DNA from: Bacillota bacterium
GTDB taxonomy: Bacteria; Bacillota; Dehalobacteriia; UBA4068
Direction of reading: 5' to 3'
DNA length: 5,803 nucleotides
NCBI GenBank assembly: GCA_030528765.1
Contig: JAUMYD010000120.1
Span: 1-5,803 of the forward strand
A model generated the notes under the pieces. It saw nothing but the letters and a program-made list of their open reading frames with translations. It made no database searches and was not told where the DNA came from. Shown here piece by piece: positions 1-4,465 of this stretch. Every line of letters begins with the position of its first letter. The first letter of the stretch is position 1. The position numbers and the translations under genes were made by a program.

Positions 1-57
1 GAAGAGGAAGTTTCATTATAATGGAAGTGGATAATGAAAAAAATTTTCATTTTAGTA

Positions 58-86
58 TTGACTATTTGGTGTAAATGTTGTAAATT
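58..86 (+). promoter_or_regulatory. possible distal promoter
   Basis: TTGACT (58-63) and TAAATT (81-86) are separated by exactly 17 bp, a fair match to a sigma-A promoter. If used, it would give the gat operon a leader of nearly 200 nt. The surrounding AT-richness makes chance matches likely, so it ranks well below the promoter at 225-253. Confidence 0.3.
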
Positions 87-145
87 AATATTCGCACTGC
101 AAATTATATTTTGCTTTATTAAAAATTATATTCCCGTTAGAAACC

Positions 146-234
146 CTTGTCAAGCAAAAAACAGAATGTTTTCTGGTTATGGTACTATTTTGGCCACACG
201 ATTTTCAGAAAAAAAGCTTTTTACTTGTCAAGCA
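146..234 (+). repeat. 11-bp direct repeat overlapping the gat promoter
   Basis: CTTGTCAAGCA occurs at 146-156 and again at 224-234, 78 bp apart. Its first nine bases are nearly palindromic (CTTG-T-CAAG). The second copy contains the -35 hexamer of the likely gatC promoter; the first has no -10 box at the right distance. This could be an operator pair or an old local duplication. Only the repetition itself is certain. Confidence 0.45.
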
Positions 235-253
235 GGTGGAATCATTGTATAAT
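225..253 (+). promoter_or_regulatory. likely sigma-A promoter of gatCAB
   Basis: TTGTCA (225-230), a 17-bp spacer and a perfect TATAAT (248-253). Transcription should begin near 260, giving a leader of about 27 nt before the gatC start at 287. This is the best promoter match in the leader and is well placed to drive all three gat genes. Confidence 0.75.
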
Positions 254-286
254 TGATATTATTTTTCCAGCAGAGAAGGTGTATAA

Positions 287-586
287 ATGAACGAAAAAAC
301 AGCTCTTATCAGCCTGGATGATGTTGATTATATTGCTCGCCTGGCTCATCTGCACTTTTCGGAAGAAGAAAAGTTGGATTGCCAAAACAAGCTTGCCAGC
401 ATCCTGGAATATATGCAGCAGCTCCGCATGATCGATACAAGAGATGTGGAGCCGACCACCCACGTTTTTCCAATGACGAACGTGTTCCGGGAGGATATCA
501 TTCAACCCGGCCTTTCCCGGGAAGAAGCTTTGGCAAACGCAGCGGAGCACACAGCAGACAGCTTCAAAGTTCCTAAGATTTTATAA
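287..586 (+). CDS. gatC: Asp/Glu-tRNA amidotransferase subunit C
   Basis: GatC is the small subunit of the GatCAB complex. In this family it wraps as a belt around GatA and ties it to GatB in the cytoplasm. The 99-residue protein is the normal length. It shows the family pattern: an N-terminal helix region with IARLAHLHFSEEE (about residues 16-28), a helix with ILEYMQQL, a linker resembling VEPTTHV, and the characteristic FREDIIQPGLSREEALANA segment (about 67-85) ending in FKVPKIL. The start ATG at 287 is preceded by AAGGTG (276-281) at a suitable distance. It is the first gene of the operon, and gatA starts only 12 nt after its stop. Family assignment is secure. Confidence 0.96.
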   Translation: MNEKTALISLDDVDYIARLAHLHFSEEEKLDCQNKLASILEYMQQLRMIDTRDVEPTTHVFPMTNVFREDIIQPGLSREEALANAAEHTADSFKVPKIL

Positions 587-598
587 AAGAGGTGTCTC

Positions 599-2047
599 AT
601 GCCCATAACTGATATGACCATCCGTGATCTCTCCCAGGCACTGGCAAAAGCTGAACTTTCATCTGTGGAAGCCACCCAGGCACATTTGGAGCGGATCTCG
701 ACTCTTGATAAAAAATTGCACACCTATTTGAAAGTAACAGAGGAGGCTGCTCTATCGGCAGCCCGGGCTTCTGATGCTCGACGGGCAAAGGGAGAGGCCC
801 AGGGAACCCTGGACGGAATTCCCATGGCATTGAAAGATATCATCTGCACAAAGGGAATTGCAACCACATGTGCCTCCCGGATCCTGGAAAACTACATTCC
901 CCCATATAATGCTACCTGCTGGCAAAAACTGGAGGATGCGGGTGCCGTGCTTCTGGGCAAAGTAAATATGGATGAATTCGCCATGGGCAGCTCAACAGAA
1001 AGCAGTGCCTTTGGAATCACCCGCAATCCTTTTGATCCGGATCGCGTTCCCGGCGGCAGTTCCGGCGGCAGTGCTGCAGCAGTTGCAGCAGATCTGGCGG
1101 TCTATAGTCTGGGGACAGATACGGGCGGCAGTGTCCGCCAGCCTGCGCATTTCTGTGGCGTGGTGGGGATCAAGCCCACCTACGGCCGCATCTCCCGCTT
1201 TGGTGTGATCCCCTATGCCAGTTCCCTGGATCAGGTCGGCATTCTGGCAAAGGATTGCGCAGATGCCGCTATCGTGCTTGAGGCGGTCTCCGGAAAAGAC
1301 CCGATGGACAGCACCTCTGCTCCGATGCCAACGGAGAATTACCTCGAAGCCTGCGGGCTGGAGATCCGGGGTATGCGTGTCGGGATTCCCAAGGAATTCA
1401 CCACGGAGCTGATCCAGAAAGAAATTCTGGATCAGCTTTACCAGGCGGCAGAGAAGCTGGTTTCCCTTGGTGCAGAAATCGAGGAAATATCCCTGCCCCA
1501 CAGTGACTATGCACTACCAACTTATTATATTCTGGCCAGTGCCGAAATGAGCTCCAATCTTGGTCGCTACGATGGCACCCGCTACGGCTTGCGGGTGGAG
1601 GCGGACAATGTTCAGGATATGTTTATCGCCTCCCGGAGTGCAGGCTTCGGTGCGGAGGTAAAGCGCCGCATCATGCTGGGCACCTATGCACTGAGCTCCG
1701 GCTATTATGATGCCTACTATAACAAAACCCTGCAGGTTCGCACCCTTATAAAGCAGGATTATGACCAGGCATTTTCTGCCGGCATTGATTGCATCCTGAC
1801 ACCACCTGCACCCTCCCCTGCTTTTCCGGTCGGTAGAATGACGGCCGATCCCCTGACCATGTATATGCAGGATATTTGTACTGTCCCTGTAAATCTGGCC
1901 GGCCTGCCTGCCATGGTGCTTCCCGCTGCACTTGCCGGGCATTTGCCCATTGGCCTGCAGCTGATCGGCCCTGCCTTCGGCGAGAGTAAGCTTTTTGCGA
2001 TCGGCAGTAAATTGGAAGGCCCCCGCCTGCTCCCGGCTCTGGACTAA
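599..2047 (+). CDS. gatA: Asp/Glu-tRNA amidotransferase subunit A (amidase)
   Basis: GatA is the glutaminase subunit. It hydrolyses glutamine and the ammonia is channelled to GatB for transamidation of Glu-tRNA(Gln) or Asp-tRNA(Asn). The 482-residue protein is close to the usual 480-490. It is an amidase-signature enzyme with the full Ser-cisSer-Lys triad visible: Lys79 in ALKD, Ser154 in PGGSSGGS and Ser178 in GTDTGGS. These positions coincide with the numbering I recall for Staphylococcus aureus GatA. The NMDEFAMGSS stretch (about 123-132) and GLQLIGPAFGE near the C-terminus are also typical. The ATG at 599 follows an AGAGGTG Shine-Dalgarno-like sequence. The last dozen residues (KLEGPRLLPALD) are less typical of the family but lie outside the active site. 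It sits between gatC (12-nt gap) and gatB (38-nt gap). Confidence 0.97.
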   Translation: MPITDMTIRDLSQALAKAELSSVEATQAHLERISTLDKKLHTYLKVTEEAALSAARASDARRAKGEAQGTLDGIPMALKDIICTKGIATTCASRILENYIPPYNATCWQKLEDAGAVLLGKVNMDEFAMGSSTESSAFGITRNPFDPDRVPGGSSGGSAAAVAADLAVYSLGTDTGGSVRQPAHFCGVVGIKPTYGRISRFGVIPYASSLDQVGILAKDCADAAIVLEAVSGKDPMDSTSAPMPTENYLEACGLEIRGMRVGIPKEFTTELIQKEILDQLYQAAEKLVSLGAEIEEISLPHSDYALPTYYILASAEMSSNLGRYDGTRYGLRVEADNVQDMFIASRSAGFGAEVKRRIMLGTYALSSGYYDAYYNKTLQVRTLIKQDYDQAFSAGIDCILTPPAPSPAFPVGRMTADPLTMYMQDICTVPVNLAGLPAMVLPAALAGHLPIGLQLIGPAFGESKLFAIGSKLEGPRLLPALD

Positions 2048-2085
2048 GTCGGCAGACACTACTTTTCATAGGAGTGCGATAGTTT

Positions 2086-3531
2086 ATGACGCAATATCTT
2101 ACAAGCATTGGCCTGGAATTCCACGCCGAACTGAAAACAAAAACAAAGATCTTTTGCTCCTGCCCTACGGATTTTTCCGGTGACCCCAACACCCATGTTT
2201 GCCCGGTCTGCCTGGGGCTTCCCGGCGTGTTACCGGTTCTGAACCGCCATGCTGTGGAGCTGGCCGTGATTGCGGGGCTCTCCTTAAACTGCGAAATCAG
2301 CCGCTTCAGCAAATTTGACCGGAAAAACTATTTTTATCCGGATCTGCCGAAAGGCTACCAAATCACCCAGTATCCCCTTCCCATTTGCCGCAACGGCTTT
2401 CTCCTTGTAAAGGATTCCCAAGGACGGGATAAAAAAATCCGCATCAACAGGATCCATATGGAAGAGGATGCAGGGAAGCTGGTTCACAGTGGGGATAATA
2501 TCAGCAACAGTGCATATTCTCTTCCCGATTACAACCGGGCAGCAGTCCCACTGATTGAAATCGTCACAGAGCCGGATATCAGTTCCGCAGATGAAGCAAA
2601 GGCCTTTGCGGAGCAGCTGAAAATGACGCTGGAATATGCAGATGTTTCCGATGTAAAAATGGAGCAGGGATCCCTGCGCTGCGATGTGAATATTTCAATT
2701 CGGCCAGAGAATAGCGATAAGCTGGGCGTAAAGGTGGAGCTAAAGAACCTGAACAGCTTCCGCGCCATGTATAAGGCGATCGAGCATGAGTTCAAACGGC
2801 AAAGTGCCCTGCTGGATGCCGGGCAGAGCATCGTGCAGGAAACGCGGCTCTGGGATGAAGCCAACGGCGAGACCCGCCCCATGCGCAGCAAGGAAGATGC
2901 CCACGATTATCGCTATTTTCCGGAACCGGATCTGGTTCCCATTGTGATCGATGAGGCATGGATGGAAGAAATGCGGGCAAAGGTTCCGGAGCTACCTGAA
3001 GCCCGTCGGCAGCGTCTCACCGTGGAGCTGGGTTTATCTGATTATGATGCTGGGCAGCTGGTAATGAATCCCCCTTTAGCCCGCTATTTCGATCAACTGA
3101 ATACCGCAAATGTTGAAGCGAAAACTGCTGCAAACTGGCTGCTGGGTGATATTTCCCGGCTGCTGAATGAATCCGAAAAGGAATACAGCGAAGTGCCTGT
3201 GGATGTGCAGGAGCTGGTTTATCTGCTCAACGAACTGAAAAAAGGTGCCATCAACAACAACAGTGCAAAAACTGTTTTAGAGGAAATTTTCGCAACAGAG
3301 CAAAAAGCGGCCGATGTAATCGCGGCCCATGGTTTCGCCCAGATATCAGACAGCAATTTTCTTCAGCAGGCCATCAAAGAGATCCTCTCTGCCAATCCGC
3401 AAGCGGTTCAAGATTATCGGGCGGGGAAAAAGGCTGCTGCCGGCTTCCTGGTGGGCCAAGTGATGAAGCAGACCAAGGGCCAGGCCAATTCAGCTTTGGT
3501 CAAAGAGATGCTGGAAGCAGCCTTGGCATAA
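2086..3531 (+). CDS. gatB: Asp/Glu-tRNA amidotransferase subunit B
   Basis: GatB binds the mischarged tRNA, activates its glutamyl or aspartyl group by ATP-dependent phosphorylation, and transfers ammonia from GatA. The 481-residue protein is full length. Visible landmarks in order are IGLEFHAEL (8-16); four cysteines placed like the family zinc site (Cys24, Cys26, Cys39, Cys42); DRKNYFYPDLPKGYQI; RIHMEEDAGK; NRAAVPLIEIVTEPDI; QGSLRCDVNISIRP; and DAHDYRYFPEPDLVPI. The C-terminal YqeY-like helical tail includes GFLVGQVMKQTKGQAN and is thought to recognise the tRNA. The start ATG at 2086 has AGGAG upstream with a slightly long spacing of about 11 nt. It is the last gene of the operon; the next 650 bp are non-coding. 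Confidence 0.97.
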   Translation: MTQYLTSIGLEFHAELKTKTKIFCSCPTDFSGDPNTHVCPVCLGLPGVLPVLNRHAVELAVIAGLSLNCEISRFSKFDRKNYFYPDLPKGYQITQYPLPICRNGFLLVKDSQGRDKKIRINRIHMEEDAGKLVHSGDNISNSAYSLPDYNRAAVPLIEIVTEPDISSADEAKAFAEQLKMTLEYADVSDVKMEQGSLRCDVNISIRPENSDKLGVKVELKNLNSFRAMYKAIEHEFKRQSALLDAGQSIVQETRLWDEANGETRPMRSKEDAHDYRYFPEPDLVPIVIDEAWMEEMRAKVPELPEARRQRLTVELGLSDYDAGQLVMNPPLARYFDQLNTANVEAKTAANWLLGDISRLLNESEKEYSEVPVDVQELVYLLNELKKGAINNNSAKTVLEEIFATEQKAADVIAAHGFAQISDSNFLQQAIKEILSANPQAVQDYRAGKKAAAGFLVGQVMKQTKGQANSALVKEMLEAALA

Positions 3532-3553
3532 ATTTTGCATAGTTTGGAACGAG

Positions 3554-3627
3554 TCAGCCATCATCGGTACCGAAAAGCCTTGTCCGAAGCAACAAAATAT
3601 GGTATATTATGATGGCTGATTGCTTTT
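3554..3627. promoter_or_regulatory. 11-bp inverted repeat behind gatB, possible terminator or operator
   Basis: TCAGCCATCAT (3554-3564) and ATGATGGCTGA (3609-3619) are perfect 11-bp reverse complements, followed by TTGCTTTT. As RNA they could form the stem of a gatB terminator. The intervening 44 nt is very long for one, and the T run is interrupted. The right arm directly follows the -10 box of a promoter-like pair inside the loop, so an operator role is equally possible. A small palindrome, CGGTACCG (3565-3572), abuts the left arm. No other terminator is obvious right behind gatB. Confidence 0.5.
3580..3608 (+). promoter_or_regulatory. likely promoter, ancestral for the tRNA-Ser locus
   Basis: TTGTCC (3580-3585), a 17-bp spacer and TATATT (3603-3608), with an extended -10 TG at 3600-3601. 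Transcription would start near 3615, about 25 nt before the oldest tRNA-Ser relic. That is the usual promoter-to-tRNA distance. I infer that it once served the original tRNA-Ser gene and is now separated from the intact copy by about 580 bp of scars. Confidence 0.55.
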
Positions 3628-3635
3628 AGCGAAAA

Positions 3636-3666
3636 CGCTGTGGATGTATCGAAGTGCTCCACAGCG
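3636..3666 (+). repeat. perfect 9-bp hairpin overlapping relic 0
   Basis: CGCTGTGGA (3636-3644) pairs perfectly with TCCACAGCG (3658-3666) around a 13-nt loop that contains TATCGAAGTG from the tRNA D arm. No T run follows directly, only ATTTT about 8 nt further on. It may be a weak terminator for gatB or for transcripts starting near 3615, or a rearranged remnant of the tRNA relic. Confidence 0.5.
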
Positions 3667-3680
3667 GCACACATTTTCGT
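3640..3680 (+). pseudogene. tRNA-Ser relic 0 (most decayed)
   Basis: This segment carries TATCGAAGTG (3647-3656), identical to the D-arm start of the intact tRNA-Ser at 4198-4207, with GTGGATG in place of the acceptor strand. The middle is shortened by roughly 20 nt. From TTTCGT (3675-3680) onward it aligns with the T-arm and downstream part of relic 1 (3869-3874 onward), continuing to the shared CGAATATTTT word near 3726. It would not fold as a tRNA. Assignment rests on colinearity with the next unit rather than on this stretch alone. Confidence 0.5.
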
Positions 3681-3738
3681 TCACATTAAACTCTACTGTT
3701 TCAGGGATTCATGCAGCACGAAAAACGAATATTTTGTC

Positions 3739-3761
3739 TTTCTTTCCTTCGTTTTTTCTCC
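3739..3761 (+). repeat. degraded arm-type repeat pair of unit 0
   Basis: TTCTTTCC and TTCTCC, ending at 3747 and 3761, lie at the same place relative to CGAATATTTT (3726) and to the next tRNA copy as the clear GTTCTCTCC pair at 3934-3955. The spacing is 14 rather than 13 bp. Seen alone it would be unremarkable pyrimidine-rich DNA; the shared flanks make homology likely. Confidence 0.4.
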
Positions 3762-3809
3762 ACGCTTTTTCTTTTGGAAAAGGAGTGGAAGCTGCGATCT
3801 GATTTGCAT

Positions 3810-3878
3810 GGAGTGGTATCGAAACGGTCACAACGGGGCCGACACGAAATTCTCCGGAACTTAGGCGGTTTCGTCCCC
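3810..3878 (+). pseudogene. tRNA-Ser relic 1
   Basis: About 33 of the first 41 bases match the intact tRNA-Ser at 4191, including the D arm (TATCGAA, GGTCACAACG) and an anticodon-loop remnant, ACACGAAAT (3842-3850). The acceptor strand reads GGAGTGG instead of GGAGAGT. The variable arm is scrambled. A T-arm trace, GGCGGTTTCGTCCCC, ends at 3878, and no acceptor 3' strand or CCA remains. It cannot make a functional tRNA. It starts 189 bp before relic 2. Confidence 0.75.
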
Positions 3879-3880
3879 TT

Positions 3881-3930
3881 GAAATCCTTGGTTTATCGGG
3901 GATTTCGAAACATCGAAATCGAATATTTTT
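3881..3930 (+). terminator. terminator-like hairpin behind relic 1 with competing stem
   Basis: GATTTCGA (3901-3908) and TCGAAATC (3913-3920) form a perfect 8-bp stem with an AACA loop, followed by GAATATTTTT, a reasonable intrinsic terminator. GAAATCC (3881-3887) can instead pair with GGATTTC (3900-3906), which would block it. The position matches the terminators behind relic 2 and behind the intact tRNA, so the simplest reading is the old tRNA terminator. Confidence 0.5.
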
Positions 3931-3933
3931 CCT

Positions 3934-3955
3934 GTTCTCTCCTGTAGTTCTCTCC
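3934..3955 (+). repeat. direct repeat pair GTTCTCTCC, 13-bp spacing
   Basis: GTTCTCTCC occurs at 3934-3942 and 3947-3955, a 13-bp period. It starts 13 bp after the beginning of GAATAT (3921) and ends 43 bp before relic 2. The same layout recurs at 4124-4145 and, with different spacing, at 4359-4388. Short same-strand repeats flanking a tRNA attachment site are typical arm-type binding sites for tyrosine integrases with an N-terminal arm-binding domain. That role is inferred. Confidence 0.6.
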
Positions 3956-3998
3956 AAAGCGTTTTCGAATGAGAAAAACTACAGTTCAGAAAACACAC

Positions 3999-4064
3999 GG
4001 AGAGTTGTCCGAGAGGTCGAAGGTTCGACACTCGAAATCGAGTGAGCACTTTGGAAGCATCCCG
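3999..4064 (+). pseudogene. tRNA-Ser relic 2
   Basis: The start is a nearly normal tRNA-Ser: acceptor GGAGAGT, D arm TGTCCGAGAGGTCGAAGG, and anticodon loop with CGA in ACTCGAAATC (4030-4039), identical to the intact gene over those ten bases. The 5' strand of the anticodon stem is rearranged and does not pair properly. The variable arm is lost, and only traces of the T arm (GGAAGCATCCC, 4053-4063) remain. The D arm is of a different sequence type from relic 1 and from the intact gene, which argues against a simple recent duplication. Confidence 0.8.
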
Positions 4065-4096
4065 CCGAAAACCCTTGCTATTACAGGGGGTTTCGG
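4065..4096 (+). terminator. degraded terminator hairpin of relic 2
   Basis: CCGAAA (4065-4070) pairs with TTTCGG (4091-4096), extended by CCC/GGG after a small bulge. Only GTATTATT follows, so termination would be weak. It stands where the intact tRNA has its strong terminator. Confidence 0.5.
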
Positions 4097-4103
4097 GTAT
4101 TAT
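4075..4103 (+). promoter_or_regulatory. weak candidate promoter for the intact tRNA-Ser
   Basis: TTGCTA (4075-4080), a 17-bp spacer and TATTAT (4098-4103) is the only promoter-like pair I see between relic 2 and the intact tRNA. It overlaps the old terminator hairpin and would give an approximately 80-nt 5' leader to be removed by RNase P. Confidence 0.3.
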
Positions 4104-4123
4104 TGAGAAGTGAATATCAGCGA

Positions 4124-4145
4124 GTTCTCCCCATTAGTTCTCCCC
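4124..4145 (+). repeat. direct repeat pair GTTCTCCCC, 13-bp spacing
   Basis: GTTCTCCCC occurs at 4124-4132 and 4137-4145, again with a 13-bp period, 12 bp after the start of GAATAT (4112) and 45 bp before the intact tRNA. Spacing and placement match the 3934-3955 pair almost exactly. It is probably an integrase arm-type site left by an earlier element; an upstream regulatory element of the tRNA is the alternative. Confidence 0.65.
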
Positions 4146-4190
4146 AATTTCTAAGGTGTTTTTGAGGGCTGATGTTGAGATAAAAGGCAC

Positions 4191-4279
4191 GGAGAGTTAT
4201 CGAAGTGGTCATAACGAGCCTGACTCGAAATCAGGTGTACCTCACGGTACCGTGGGTTCGAATCCCACACTCTCCGCCA
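4191..4279 (+). tRNA. tRNA-Ser(CGA), reads UCG
   Basis: A complete class II tRNA with encoded CCA. The acceptor GGAGAGT pairs perfectly with ACTCTCC (4269-4275), followed by discriminator G and CCA (4277-4279). The D stem is TCG/CGA with GG in the loop. The anticodon stem CCTGA/TCAGG encloses loop CTCGAAA, with anticodon CGA at 4226-4228. The long variable arm GTACC-TCAC-GGTAC identifies serine, and the T arm is GTGGG-TTCGAAT-CCCAC. A strong terminator follows. It borders the integrative element, so part of the gene may be element-derived. It is the only copy of four in this region that can fold. Confidence 0.97.
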
Positions 4280-4288
4280 AAAAAGCCA

Positions 4289-4326
4289 GTCCCCAAGCGG
4301 TTTTGCCGCTTGGGGACATTTCTTTT
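4289..4326 (+). terminator. strong intrinsic terminator of tRNA-Ser
   Basis: A 12-bp perfect stem (4289-4300 with 4306-4317; core CCCCAAGCGG/CCGCTTGGGG), a loop of about five nucleotides, then a T-rich tail ATTTCTTTT. It begins 10 nt after the tRNA CCA and should release the tRNA precursor before the integrase region. Confidence 0.85.
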
Positions 4327-4353
4327 CCTGCGGCTAAAATTATGAATACTGGT

Positions 4354-4388
4354 GGAAAGTTCTCCCCTAAAACGGGAAAGTTCTCCCC
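4354..4388 (+). repeat. direct repeat pair GGAAAGTTCTCCCC, 21-bp spacing
   Basis: The 14-base word GGAAAGTTCTCCCC occurs at 4354-4367 and 4375-4388, exactly 21 bp apart, so both copies face the same side of the helix. The inner GTTCTCCCC is the motif found upstream of the intact tRNA and of relic 2. This pair lies between the tRNA terminator and the integrase gene, where an arm site of the current element is expected. Confidence 0.65.
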
Positions 4389-4434
4389 AAACAGCGTTTT
4401 CTTTCCGATTAAGGATCGGTTCGAATTATGTATC

Positions 4435-4460
4435 GGGCGTATTCCGCATGGGATACGCCC
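4435..4460. terminator. hairpin behind the integrase gene
   Basis: GGGCGTATTCC (4435-4445) pairs with GGGATACGCCC (4450-4460) over 11 bp with one G-U, around a GCAT loop. It lies 5 bp past the integrase stop codon, on the side where int transcription ends. Neither strand has a good T run, so it may be a bidirectional block or an RNA-stabilising 3' hairpin. Confidence 0.6.
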
Positions 4461-4465
4461 TTTGA

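Larger units (their letters stand above)
1..286. other. AT-rich leader upstream of gatC, no supported gene
   Basis: No convincing gene lies here. The stretch is much more AT-rich than the gat genes. It contains two promoter-like pairs (58-86 and 225-253), an 11-bp direct repeat, and a perfect AT-only-loop inverted repeat (AATGAAAA at 33-40, TTTTCATT at 44-51). That inverted repeat is followed by a few T residues and could be a weak end for transcription entering from the left. A 72-codon reading frame at 34-252 looks like chance. I looked for a T-box leader (the conserved AGGGTGG-type element and its terminator) and saw none. Confidence 0.6.
3640..4388 (+). repeat. tandem array of four tRNA-Ser / attachment-site units
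   Basis: Four units start at about 3640, 3810, 3999 and 4191 (spacings about 170, 189 and 192 bp). Each has a tRNA-Ser copy, a hairpin, a GAATA word (3727, 3921, 4112, 4344) and a pair of GTTCTCYCC-like repeats. Decay increases leftward, away from the integrase; only the last tRNA is intact. TCGAAATC, the anticodon-loop sequence, recurs at 3913-3920, 4032-4039 and 4225-4232 and is a candidate recombination core. I interpret the array as stacked remnants of repeated integrations. Duplication by unequal crossing-over is the alternative. Confidence 0.65.

Noticed and set aside
2..37. Possible end of an upstream gene (ten codons then TAA TGA)
   Set aside because: Only ten codons are visible and the other frames also close quickly; nothing identifies it as coding.
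34..252. 72-codon open frame starting MKKIFILVL, resembling a signal peptide
   Set aside because: AT-rich DNA gives such starts by chance; there is no domain, the composition is irregular, no good ribosome site is present, and it runs through the likely gat promoter.
90..286. T-box or other tRNA-sensing leader for the gat operon
   Set aside because: No T-box consensus, no specifier-loop structure and no GC-rich terminator before gatC.
1995..2183. Possible frameshift at the gatA C-terminus, with an alternative frame continuing past the stop
   Set aside because: The annotated protein is of normal length with intact core motifs, and the alternative frame gives no clear family C-terminus; it also overlaps the start of gatB.
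3620..3957. Several overlapping 60-82-codon frames on both strands between gatB and the tRNA
   Set aside because: They overlap one another and the tRNA relics, with no recognisable protein features or ribosome sites.
3739..4388. CRISPR-like reading of the regularly spaced GTTCTCYCC repeats
   Set aside because: Repeats are only 9 bp, come in pairs with 13- or 21-bp periods, and the larger period is explained by tRNA units; no array of equal spacers and no cas gene.
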